Source: Methylobacterium tarhaniae (GTDB taxonomy: Bacteria; Pseudomonadota; Alphaproteobacteria; Rhizobiales; Beijerinckiaceae). Taken from it: a DNA stretch of 36,379 nt. The position numbers and the translations under genes are program-made. The stretch lies in assembly GCF_001043955.1 (NCBI RefSeq), contig NZ_LABZ01000003.1, positions 1-36,379 on the forward strand, read 5' to 3'. Positions 17,021 to 25,110 of this stretch are shown piece by piece. Position 1 is the stretch's first letter, and each line of letters begins with the position of its first letter. The notes under the pieces were generated by a model. That model was given only the letters and a program-made list of their open reading frames with translations. It searched no databases and had not been told where the DNA came from.

Positions 17021-17440
17021 CTAGCGCGCCGGCTCGCGGGGCTCGGGGCCGTCGGCTGTCGCGAAGCCTTCGGCGGCCCACCCGGTCATCCCACCGATCA
17101 TTTTCTTCACCGTCCGGCCCATGGCTGCGAGTTTGACCGCGCCCTTGTCGGCGCCGTTGCAATGCGGACCGGCGCAGTAGACGACGAAGACCGCGTCGGT
17201 CGGGAAGCGGTCCAGCGCTTCAGGCGAGATATCCCAATGCGGCAGGCTCACCGCGCCGGGCACATGCGCTGTCAGATAAGAGTTTTGGCCGCGTACGTCG
17301 AGCAGAACAAAGCTGTCGCGCTCGCTTCGTAATGTTTCCCAAACGTCTGAGCAGTCGGTTTCGTAGGAGAGATTTGAGCGAAAGAACCTCTCTGCATCCG
17401 ACGTTGCGGCCGGAAGTGTTTGTAGAACCTTGTTGACCAT
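17021..17440 (-). CDS. rhodanese-like domain protein
   Basis: A 139-residue single-domain rhodanese. The core is visible as FVLLDVRGQNSYLTAHVPGA, VSLPHW and VFVVYCAGPHCNGADKGA, with the likely persulfide-forming Cys89 at the start of the CAGPHCNGA loop, then KMIGGMTGWAAEGF. The loop differs from the classical CRSGxR form and is the form seen in rhodaneses that travel with FtrA-type regulators. It probably moves sulfur or senses a reactive sulfur or oxidant species in the cytoplasm. The frame is intact. It heads a minus-strand series with the permease and two regulators. Confidence 0.85.
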   Translation of the reverse strand: MVNKVLQTLPAATSDAERFFRSNLSYETDCSDVWETLRSERDSFVLLDVRGQNSYLTAHVPGAVSLPHWDISPEALDRFPTDAVFVVYCAGPHCNGADKGAVKLAAMGRTVKKMIGGMTGWAAEGFATADGPEPREPAR

Positions 17441-18017
17441 CGGAATTTCCTTGAGTGCTGTAAGGAGACAAGATATTTTCGCGATCGGCCAATGAAATAA
17501 AATCTGGAATCACGCCATTGATGGTCAAAATCGCGACAATTTCGCCCGCGCCGCCTTCTGAAACCCGCCATTCCGGCGCCGCTCCCGGAACCGATGCGGC
17601 ACCGTCGCGCTCACGCATCCCAGCGAGGTCGGGCTGCAAGGTCGGGCCGTTGGTCGCGCGAAAGACGCACCCGCGATCATTGCCGACATCTGCCTTATAC
17701 CAACAGCCCAAGATGCTGACGCATCGGGCTGTTGATCCATCTCGAATTTTCGACACCAAAACAGAATCTTGGCGACAATTCGAGATCGGGATAGGGGGCA
17801 GTTGAACCGCCGCGGGTCCGAGCGGATTTGCGTGACTGTTGCGTGACCAGAGCGAGGCTCACAGCCGCAAGCGTATCACCCGGCTGATGCAAAAGGCGGG
17901 TCTTGTAGGGGCATGCCATTGCCGCTGCGAGCCCGTGATGAGGCAGTGCGACCAAGAGGCTCGCCCCCCGTAACCGTCCATAGCACTACTTGGGCACTTT
18001 AATGGTGGCCTTTTGCG
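17441..18017. other. non-coding stretch with IS-junction features
   Basis: No gene is supported. A minus-strand open frame overlaps part of this region and the rhodanese gene, but it has no domain and is probably chance. An extended palindrome lies at 17701-17733. The right part (17960-18017) leads into the IS701 fragment and probably holds that element's left end. Confidence 0.4.
17701..17733. repeat. 33-bp imperfect palindrome
   Basis: CAACAGCCC and GGGCTGTTG form nine-base arms, and an inner GATGC/GCATC pair closes on a TGAC loop with an AA bulge. It is a stable hairpin in either strand, without a T tract. It is probably a dispersed REP-like unit or an IS-related end; no gene crosses it. 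Confidence 0.6.
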
Positions 18018-18021
18018 TTGT

Positions 18022-18042
18022 CCTGCTGGGTGGAGCAGCAGG
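18022..18042 (+). promoter_or_regulatory. hairpin that can hide the transposase ribosome site
   Basis: CCTGCTG (18022-18028) and CAGCAGG (18036-18042) pair around a seven-base loop. The 3' arm contains part of AGGAAG, the likely ribosome site 6-7 bases before the ATG at 18051. Such structures limit transposase translation from read-through transcripts in several IS families; here that is an inference. Confidence 0.4.
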
Positions 18043-18050
18043 AAGCGGCC

Positions 18051-18392
18051 ATGAACGAGGATCGTGTTAATGGGGTTGACCTGGACACGTGGCTGGCTCC
18101 GTTCCTGGCCGCGATGGGCCGCAAGACGCGGCGGCACTGGGCGCCGCTCTACCTGCGCGGTCTGCTTGGTCCAGGCGATGGCAAGAGCCTGCAGCCGATG
18201 GCCGAGCGCCTGGGGCTCTCCGGGCACGACCAACTCCAGCACTTCATCGCCAGCCCGGCCGGGGACGACGCCCCGCTCTGGACCGAACCGGCCCACCAAG
18301 CCGACCAGATGCTGGGCGGACCCGACGCGCTCCTGGTCATCGACGACACTGCCTTGCCTAAGCAGGGCCCCCACTCAGTCGGCGTTGCCCAG
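18051..18392 (+). pseudogene. IS701-family transposase, N-terminal fragment
   Basis: From ATG 18051 the frame reads MNEDRVNGVDLDTWLAPFLA, LYLRGLLGPGDGKSLQPMAE, GHDQLQHFIASPAGDDAPLW and LLVIDDTALPKQGPHSVGVA, then runs into IS21 sequence. This is the N-terminal domain of IS701-family transposases up to the first catalytic Asp (VIDDTALPKQG). The remaining two-thirds are absent because the element is cut by, or recombined with, an IS21 remnant near 18391. A C-terminal piece of the same family lies at 13359-13643. Confidence 0.75.
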
Positions 18393-19465
18393 CTGTCGTA
18401 GCGGGCACAGTCGGCGACCGGCTCGTGGCGCAGCCGCAGGCTCTCGGGCGTCAGCAGCGAGACGGGCGTAGGCGGCTCCCGCTGGCGGGCCAGGATGTTG
18501 AGCACCACGTCGGCCGAGTGCATGCCCTCGCGCAACGCCTCGGCGCAGACCGCTTCGACCGCGGAGAGGCCGTCGCCGAGCACGGCGGTGAGGATCTCGA
18601 CCATCTCGCGGTCGCCGTCGGCGCTGCCGGAGAGCTTGCGGCGGATCCGTTCGAGGGCGGCGGGCAGGACCCAGTCCTTGAACGGTGCGCCGTTGCGCAG
18701 CGCGCCGGGCTTGCGGGCGAGCACGGGGACGTAATGCCAGGGGTCGAACACCGTCTGGCCGCGGCCGAAGGCCCGCGGGTGCTCGGCGACGATGCGCCCG
18801 TCCTGGCGGATCTCGATGCGCTCGGCATAGGCGCGCACCTCGACCGGGCGACCGATGGCCGAGGCCATGACCGAGTACTGTTGTTGTCGAAGCGCACCAG
18901 GCAGGTCGAGGACACGGCCGCCGGCACGGCGTGGAAGCCGTCGAAGCGTCCGGCGTAGGGGACCAGGGCTCCCCGTTCGGCTTCGAAGGCCTGCCAGATC
19001 GTCAGGTCGCGCTGCTCGGGATGCGGATGGGCCTTGGCGTAGGCGACGACCCCGTCGAGCAGCAGGGCGTTGAGTTCGTCGTAGCTTCTCACCCGGACGC
19101 GCGGGGTGAACAGGCGCTCGCGTACCAGCCCGACCTGGTTCTCGACCTGCCCCTTCTCCCAGCCTGACGCCGGCGTGCAGGCCACGGGCTCGACGAGGTA
19201 GTGCGAGCACATCTGCAGGAAGCGGCGGTTGTAGGCGCGCTCGCGCCCGACGAAGATCGTCTCGACCGCGGCCTTCATGTTGTCGTAGATGCCGCGCTGG
19301 CAGGTGCCGCGGAAGAAGGCGAACGCCCGGCTGTGGGCGTCGAAGGCCATCTCCTGGCTCTCGCGCGGATAGGCCCGCACGAACAGCATGCGCGAGTGGC
19401 AGAGCCGGACGTGGGCGACCTTGATCGTCGTGGTGACGCCGGCGATCAGGACGATCTCACGGCTC
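18391..19465 (-). pseudogene. istA: IS21-family transposase IstA, truncated and frameshifted
   Basis: The minus strand encodes the middle and C-terminus of IstA: EIVLIAGVTTTIKVAHVRLC, RAYPRESQEMAFDAHSRAFA, GIYDNMKAAVETIFVGRERA and GWEKGQVENQVGLVRERLF. Near 18885, after VRFDNN, homology moves to another frame (QYSVMASAIGRPVEVRAYAE, RGQTVFDPWHYVPVLARKPG), consistent with loss of one C. The N-terminal helix-turn-helix is missing and is replaced by an IS630 fragment. The 3' end and the istB ATPase gene are missing at the IS701 junction. The element is dead. Confidence 0.8.
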
Positions 19466-19712
19466 CAGGCGGTCTGCCGGTCCATACCGCAGGACCGCGC
19501 AGCCGTCCTGCGATCAGCCCCCTCCAGCACCAAGGCGATCGCCAGCATGCGGCGGGCCGCCGGGATGCTGGGCGCCCGGGAAGACGAGGCCCGTAATTCC
19601 TCGGCGCTCAGATCGGTGCGGGTGATGGCGATCCCAGCCATTCAGGCCTTTCCTGATCCAGCAACAGAATCAGATGCCGGACTGCAACGCAACCCGCCGA
19701 GTTACACTCTCC
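19465..19712 (-). mobile_element. IS630-family left end with transposase N-terminus (copy 1)
   Basis: The minus frame from 19641 reads MAGIAITRTDLSAEELRASS, AARRMLAIALVLEGADRRTA and ARSCGMDRQTAW, the N-terminal helix-turn-helix of an IS630-family transposase. It then joins IstA in frame. Upstream, up to about 19712, lies the element's terminal sequence (GAGAGTGTAACTC on the minus strand). A related end in the opposite orientation lies at 35807-35947, so the NRPS cluster sits between the two. Confidence 0.75.
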
Positions 19713-19758
19713 GCCCGTTGGCATAATACGATTCGATGGGTCAATATGTCATTCCATT

Positions 19759-20701
19759 CTAAAAATTCTCCTCTCCGTTTTTGCAAATATTCGCTATAAT
19801 GGAGGCTATTTCTGCAGCTCGATCCTTGTCCATTATCGCCTCATGATTTGCATCGATAGAAAAAAATTTTATATCTTTACATATTTCAGACCATTTTTCT
19901 TGCATTTCCTGCATGTCAGAATATTGGTTCGCAACAAATAGCAATACTGGTATGTTCGATTTTTTTGGGCGGTATCTGAAAGATGCCATTGCGTTTCTAT
20001 TGTATGTATTCGCCATGCAGGCGAGATCTTTGGCAGAGATCCCACCCCAATCGCCGCCATAATTGAGCAAATATTCGAACTTTTTTCAAAATCACTAATT
20101 GCAAAAAATTCTTCTGGCAAGTTAGCCATCAATCCGCTATCCAACCCCACGGCCCGGAAAAATCCGATCGCCGCTGTATAGCTTGAGTAAATATCGTCGC
20201 TTACGTCTCCGGTATGGACATGACTGTCAAACAAAGCTGTCAGTGTAGGATGCTTGCCCCGCTGCGATAGCAGGCAAGAAATCTCATAGGCAATGAGGCC
20301 GCCCGAAGACCATCCTCCAATCACAACATTGCCAATAAAATTTTGATCTTCGATATATCTAAGATAATTATCAGCCATGCCTTCGATTGTCGCCGGCATG
20401 TCGACATCGCCGGGATCGTCAATCCCGATTATGGTCCAACCCTCTGGCATGCAGGATGCCAAATCGGCATAGCGCGTCGTGATCCCGAGGGCGGGATGGA
20501 CGAGCACAAGCGTTCCTGCGCCGCTCCCCTTACGGAAGACGTGGACCAACGCCGACGCCGACGCCGACGCTGGCACGTGGTCGATCAGTGACGCGACGCC
20601 CCTCAGCGTCGCGTCACTCATGAACTGAGCGAGGCGTATCCGCGTGCCCGTGCGTTCTTGGATCAAGGACAGCAGCCGGATAGCCAGCAGTGAATGCCCC
20701 C
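19759..20701 (-). CDS. NRPS2 3' part: carrier (T) and thioesterase domains, frameshifted
   Basis: This continues the NRPS2 gene in other frames. From about 20700 one frame gives the carrier half GHSLLAIRLLSLIQERTG, with the phosphopantetheine Ser. A hexamer-repeat linker follows (ASASAS; GCCGAC units at 20549-20570), then a type I thioesterase: TLVLVHPALGITTRYADLAS and the nucleophile elbow GGWSSGGLIAYE. At T6 20081-20086 the frame moves again. The rest is LLNYGGDWGGISAKDL and IPVLLFVANQYSD, with the likely catalytic His in DANHEAIMDKD, ending at 19759. Both shifts fit homopolymer losses. From about 20350 down the DNA is AT-rich, unlike the rest of the NRPS. The TE would release the peptide by hydrolysis or cyclisation. 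Confidence 0.75.
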
Positions 20702-23700
20702 ATCGCGAAGAAGTCGGCCGCCGGATCCTGAGGTCGAGTGCCCAGTACAGCCTCATAGGCTTCTGCGACCAAGATCTCGGCTGCATTCATCACTCCTGGG
20801 TCAGGTGTGCGGGACGCTTTGCCGTCGGGCGCAGGCAACTTGCTCCTGTCGACCTTGCCGTTGACGGTTAGGGGCATGTCCGTCATGAAAATAATCCGCG
20901 ATGGTATCATGATCGCCGGAAGATACTGCGCCAGCACAGAGCGGATGGCGGCCTCGTCCCCATTCGTTCCATCCCTCAGGCAGACATAGGCCACGAGGCG
21001 AGGATTCTTCCCACTTGCGTCGTCCGCGACGACGAGAACCTCACCCACCCCGTCAAGACGGCGCAAGGCGGATTCGATCTCACCGATCTCGATCCTTTGG
21101 CCTCGTAGCTTGATCTGTTGATCATGCCGCCCCAGGAAGACGACCTCACCGTCCGGCCTCCGGCGGACGAGGTCCCCCGAGGCGTACATTTGCTCGCCGG
21201 GATGCCACGGCTCGTCCGGGAAGCACTCGCGGGTTAGATCGGGCCGGTTCAGGTAGCCGCGTCCGACGCAGACTCCCGCGATGAACAGCTGCCCCGGAAC
21301 CCCGTCCGGGGCAGGCGCGAAATTTCGGTCGAGCACGTACAGCCGAACGTTGGGCATAGGCCGCCCGATCGGTGCAACCGCCCCGTCGAAGCCAGCAGGG
21401 CACTTCCACAAGGATACGCCGATGGATGTTTCGGTCGGGCCGTAACTGTTGACGAGAGTGGCGGCCGATCGATCCTGAAAACGCCGGATCAACTCCGGCG
21501 GCAGCCCCTCGCCGCCGGAGAATACCGTCTTCAGGCCAGTACAGGCGCGCATGTCGAGTGCATCCACGAATTCCGACAGCATTGAGGGCACGAAATGCGC
21601 GACAGACACGCCATGCCCCTCAATGATCTGGCGTAGCTGCAACGGATCCGATTGGCTTCCGGGCGGCGCGACCACCAGCCGGGCCCCGACCATCAGAGGC
21701 CAGAAGATCTCCCAGGCCGATACGTCGAATTGCAGGGAGGCCTTATGCAGGACGCGGTCGCCGGCATGGAGCGGGTAGGCGTGTTGTATGCCGGCGATGA
21801 AATTTGCGACGCCGCGATTCAGGTTGAGCGTTGCTTTCGGTTGTCCTGTCGATCCGGAGGTGTACATGACGTAGATGGGATCGTCCGGAGCGCCGCTCCG
21901 GCCCGGTATCGCGCTGGCGGTGCGGCTCGCCGCGAGTTCGTCGAGACGCAGCACCTCGGCAGGGGTCCAAGTTAGGCCGGACAGTGTGGCGCTGTCGGTC
22001 ACGGTCACCTGGGCGCCGCTATCCTCGACCATGAAGGCGAGCCGATTGACCGGGTAGGCGGGGTCCAAGGGCAGGTAGGCCGCCCCGACGGACAGAATGC
22101 CCAGAATGGCCGCCACGGCGTCGAAAGAGCGCGGCAGCAGGAGCGCCACCAAGCTTCCCCTCGCGATCCCCCGGCATCGCAGCTCATCGCTGATCACCGT
22201 CGCGCGCAACAGCGTGTCGCGGTAGGAAAAGGATCCATCCTCGGTCACTACCGCGACGACGTCGGGCGTCCTCTCGGCCCTTTCGGCGATCGCGTCGAAG
22301 ATGGTGCAGTTCGCGAAGGCGATTGGCTCCCCCGCGGACCAGCGCAATGCGCACTCGCGCTCGTCCGGGCCGAGGATCGCCATCCGTCCCAGTGGGACGT
22401 GCTCGCTATCCGCGATATCCGCGAGGGCCGCACCAAAACTCCGGCAGAACTGTCCCGCGAGTTCGTCCGACATCAGGCCGTCGCGTCGGTACAGCGTGAC
22501 GGCATAGCAGTCCACACCCGGCTCAACGACCAGCGAGAGGTCGAATCGCGTCGCGGTGACCGGTATCGGAACCTGCACCAGCCCGGCGCGGGTGAACTCC
22601 TCAGAGTAAGGCCGCACGTTCTGCAGCACGAAAGCCGCCTGGAACAGCGGGGACGGATTGTCTTTCCGGTCGCGTAGCACCTGCTGCACAACCCGGTCGA
22701 ACGGCATGTCCTGATGATCGAGGTCGCCGAAAATCTCGTGCGTGAACCGCCGGACATGAGTGGCGAAGCTCTCGTCTGGGCTCAGACGGAAGCGGTGAGC
22801 GACGGTATTGGCGAACAGGCCGACGACCCCTTCGAGTTCGGGCCGGCTCCGCCCAGCGGTCGTGGAGCCAACGATGAGGTCGTCCGCACTGCTGTATCGA
22901 CCAAGGAGGCTGGCATAGAGCGTCAGGAGCACCACGTATGGCGTCGAGGCGAGGCGCCGGGCGAGTTCGTCAATCACCGGGCGCGGCAGAGCGAACGAGG
23001 TCAGGCGTGCCTCGTGAGACGGCTCAGCCGGCCGCGGAAGGTCGAAGGGGAAGTCCAGCTGCGGCGAAGGGTCCGCGAGGCGGGAAGCCCAGTAGCGTAG
23101 CGGCTTCTCCATCAGGCCCTCGGCCCAGCGCTGCCGTTCCCAGGCAGCGAAGTCGCGGTACGACACGGCGGGCGGCCCCGCGTCGAGCGAACAGCCGGTA
23201 TAGGCAGCAAGGAAGTCGCGGGCGATGAGCGGCAGCGACCAGCCGTCCGTGGCGACATGGTGGATCACGATGAGCAAGATGCTCCTGCCGTCACCAGCAC
23301 GGATGAGCGTGAGGCGAAATGGAAGGTCCGCCGCCAGATCGAAGGGCCGCTGAACCTCCACCCGCAGCACTTCGGTGACCTGCTCACTCGCCTCTCCCGG
23401 AAGCACAGCGGCGTCGACCATGCGCAGTGTAATTGCCTCGCACGCCGCGGGAACCTGGAAAGGCCGGCCCTCCCGCGCCTCAATACGGATGCCCAGCGCC
23501 TCGTGGCGTACCACAGTATCGGCGAAACTTCGCGCGATGCGCCCTTGATCGGGTTCTCCGTCGATCTGGAACGCGCAGGCGAGATTGTAGGACCAATCGT
23601 TCGGCTGCAGTTGGTTGAGGAACCAGAGCCTGCTCTGGGCAAAGGACGCTTCGGTGGGAGTATCGCCAGCAGGCGGGATGCCGCTCTCCGGGTCGAAGGA

Positions 23701-23766
23701 GAACCCATCTGCGGCCAGAAGCGAGCGAAGCAGAGCCTCTTCCGTCACATCGTTCATGGCTGGCAT
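20614..23766 (-). CDS. NRPS2: condensation-adenylation-carrier (C-A-T, 5' part)
   Basis: One elongation module. The C domain (about 23690-22400) has ASFAQSRLWFLNQL and the intact active motif HHVATDGWS. The A domain (about 22370-20850) shows YVMYTSGSTGQPKATLN (A3), NSYGPTETS (A5), YASGDLVRRRPDGEVVFLGR (A7), QQIKLRGQRIEIGEIE (A8) and PLTVNGKVDRSKL (A10). Hand-aligned pocket residues read about DVWHFGSIG. The first five match the serine pocket of EntF, the last four do not, so serine-like is tentative. The T domain begins (DFFAMG) but the frame breaks in the C5 run at 20697-20701, right before the GHS motif, and continues in another frame. ATG 23766 has GAGG about 7 bases upstream; 23781 and 23757 are alternatives. 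Confidence 0.85.
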   Translation of the reverse strand: MPAMNDVTEEALLRSLLAADGFSFDPESGIPPAGDTPTEASFAQSRLWFLNQLQPNDWSYNLACAFQIDGEPDQGRIARSFADTVVRHEALGIRIEAREGRPFQVPAACEAITLRMVDAAVLPGEASEQVTEVLRVEVQRPFDLAADLPFRLTLIRAGDGRSILLIVIHHVATDGWSLPLIARDFLAAYTGCSLDAGPPAVSYRDFAAWERQRWAEGLMEKPLRYWASRLADPSPQLDFPFDLPRPAEPSHEARLTSFALPRPVIDELARRLASTPYVVLLTLYASLLGRYSSADDLIVGSTTAGRSRPELEGVVGLFANTVAHRFRLSPDESFATHVRRFTHEIFGDLDHQDMPFDRVVQQVLRDRKDNPSPLFQAAFVLQNVRPYSEEFTRAGLVQVPIPVTATRFDLSLVVEPGVDCYAVTLYRRDGLMSDELAGQFCRSFGAALADIADSEHVPLGRMAILGPDERECALRWSAGEPIAFANCTIFDAIAERAERTPDVVAVVTEDGSFSYRDTLLRATVISDELRCRGIARGSLVALLLPRSFDAVAAILGILSVGAAYLPLDPAYPVNRLAFMVEDSGAQVTVTDSATLSGLTWTPAEVLRLDELAASRTASAIPGRSGAPDDPIYVMYTSGSTGQPKATLNLNRGVANFIAGIQHAYPLHAGDRVLHKASLQFDVSAWEIFWPLMVGARLVVAPPGSQSDPLQLRQIIEGHGVSVAHFVPSMLSEFVDALDMRACTGLKTVFSGGEGLPPELIRRFQDRSAATLVNSYGPTETSIGVSLWKCPAGFDGAVAPIGRPMPNVRLYVLDRNFAPAPDGVPGQLFIAGVCVGRGYLNRPDLTRECFPDEPWHPGEQMYASGDLVRRRPDGEVVFLGRHDQQIKLRGQRIEIGEIESALRRLDGVGEVLVVADDASGKNPRLVAYVCLRDGTNGDEAAIRSVLAQYLPAIMIPSRIIFMTDMPLTVNGKVDRSKLPAPDGKASRTPDPGVMNAAEILVAEAYEAVLGTRPQDPAADFFAMGAFTAGYPAAVLDPRTHGHADTPRSVHE

Positions 23767-23781
23767 GTCGGCACCTCGCAT

Positions 23782-24093
23782 GTCGTTACCTAGGCCGTTG
23801 CGGCGCGCGGTGGGCGGACGAACCGTCCGATCTCCAGGGCCGCTGCGTGGATCGATGGGGTTTCGGGTCATAGGGCCGAGCGAGAACGAGACTCGGGTTC
23901 AAGGGTCGTCGGTCGTGGGACGCTGTCTCCTCGGACTGCCACGAGCGGGGTCTGTGTGATCGACTTGGAGCGCGCTGCCATCCGTAGCCCCCAGGGCGAC
24001 GGCATGTGCTATCGCACGCCGCCCCGTTCGCCGGACCCGGGCATCGCGGTCGATGGTCAGCGCGTGCCGCTTCGCTCTCCGGCAGGATCAGGA
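23782..24093 (-). other. gap between the dioxygenase and NRPS2 genes
   Basis: About 310 bp without a supported gene. Long GC-rich open frames cross it on both strands but show no domain. It would hold any separate promoter for NRPS2 or remain as untranslated operon sequence. No clear terminator hairpin with a T tract was seen. Confidence 0.35.
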
Positions 24094-25077
24094 TCAGGAT
24101 CCGGGCTTGGCCGCGGCCGCCGCGGTGGTGGCGTCCCTCGTCACAACCTCGGCCATCTTGACGACGACGCGCCGCGTGCCAGAGAACGGTGTCCGGCCGT
24201 GGGCCATAAGCATGTTGTCGACCAGCATGACATCGCCCTTGCCCCAGGGCGCCACCACCGTACACGCGCCAATGACGCGGCGCAGTTCTTCGATGACCTC
24301 CGGCTCGATCCGCTCGCCGTCCCCATAATAGGTGTTCGTGCTCAGGTCGTCCTCGTCCTCGCCGAGCATGAACTCGCGCAGCGACAGCGGCTCGAGCGAG
24401 CGGACGTTGAAGAAGAAGGCGTGGTTGAACCAGACCGACTCGCCCGTCCGGGGGTGGGTCAGGACGGCGTCGCCGACCTGCTCCGTGCGAAGCGTGTCCT
24501 TGCCGATCCAGATCGGACGGATTCCGACGCTGGCACAGTAGGACTCGACGCACTCGCGGTCCTCGGTGCCGAACGCGGCCTGCCAGCCGACACCCATGCC
24601 AGGCGTGTAGTTGCGTCGGTACATAATCTTCTTCTCGACGAACTTGTGGACGAGGCCGTGATCGAGCCGCTTGAAAACCTCGCGCATGTCAGCGAGCGGC
24701 GTCTCACCGCCGGTCTTCGCAGGTTGCAGGCACCCGAACATGATCCGCAAAGGCCAGCGCGAGCCATAGGAATACTCGTTATGCATCTGGATCGGGTACG
24801 CAGCCGGGTAGTCGGTCGACGTGAAGATGTCGCCGGATACCTGGCTGCGTGGCGACGATTCCTCGGAGAGTTCCGCAACGCCGTACTGGAGAGCACTCGA
24901 AATCTCCGTCAGGCCGTCCGGGGTCGCGATCACTGCCTTCAGGATGGCGGCGCCCCGCTCGGCCAAAACAGCCTCGACCTCGCCGCGATGCTCCACGAGC
25001 CAGTCACGGATGCTCCGGTCCCGGTCCCACGCCAACACCGGAATGCGGTCGCTGCCAGTAAATGTCGTGATTTCCAT
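24094..25077 (-). CDS. TauD/SyrP-like Fe(II)/2-oxoglutarate dioxygenase
   Basis: A 327-residue non-haem iron oxygenase. The iron-binding triad is visible as H99-N-E101 in QMHNEYSYGSRWP and H293 in MLMAHGRTPFSG, with the 2-oxoglutarate-binding Arg in SGTRRVVVK. The HxE form, with HNExSY, is that of SyrP and AsnO-like enzymes, which hydroxylate amino acids, often the beta-carbon of a residue on an NRPS carrier. It starts 34 bp after the NRPS1 stop, with GAGGAG before the ATG, and is followed by NRPS2, so it belongs to the assembly line. The frame is intact. The likely role is hydroxylation of a carrier-bound residue from the second or third module; the substrate is not determined. Confidence 0.87.
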   Translation of the reverse strand: MEITTFTGSDRIPVLAWDRDRSIRDWLVEHRGEVEAVLAERGAAILKAVIATPDGLTEISSALQYGVAELSEESSPRSQVSGDIFTSTDYPAAYPIQMHNEYSYGSRWPLRIMFGCLQPAKTGGETPLADMREVFKRLDHGLVHKFVEKKIMYRRNYTPGMGVGWQAAFGTEDRECVESYCASVGIRPIWIGKDTLRTEQVGDAVLTHPRTGESVWFNHAFFFNVRSLEPLSLREFMLGEDEDDLSTNTYYGDGERIEPEVIEELRRVIGACTVVAPWGKGDVMLVDNMLMAHGRTPFSGTRRVVVKMAEVVTRDATTAAAAAKPGS

Positions 25078-25110
25078 CCTGCTCCTCGCCTGCGAAATGA
25101 ATGACGACTG

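Noticed and set aside
17220..17759. 179-codon minus-strand frame overlapping the rhodanese gene
   Set aside because: Its 3' half is the rhodanese gene in the wrong frame and its 5' half has no motif I recognise.
24080..24100. Triplicated AGGATC units considered as a regulatory repeat
   Set aside because: Too short, and at the very end of the dioxygenase coding region, where it fits as low-complexity tail or chance.
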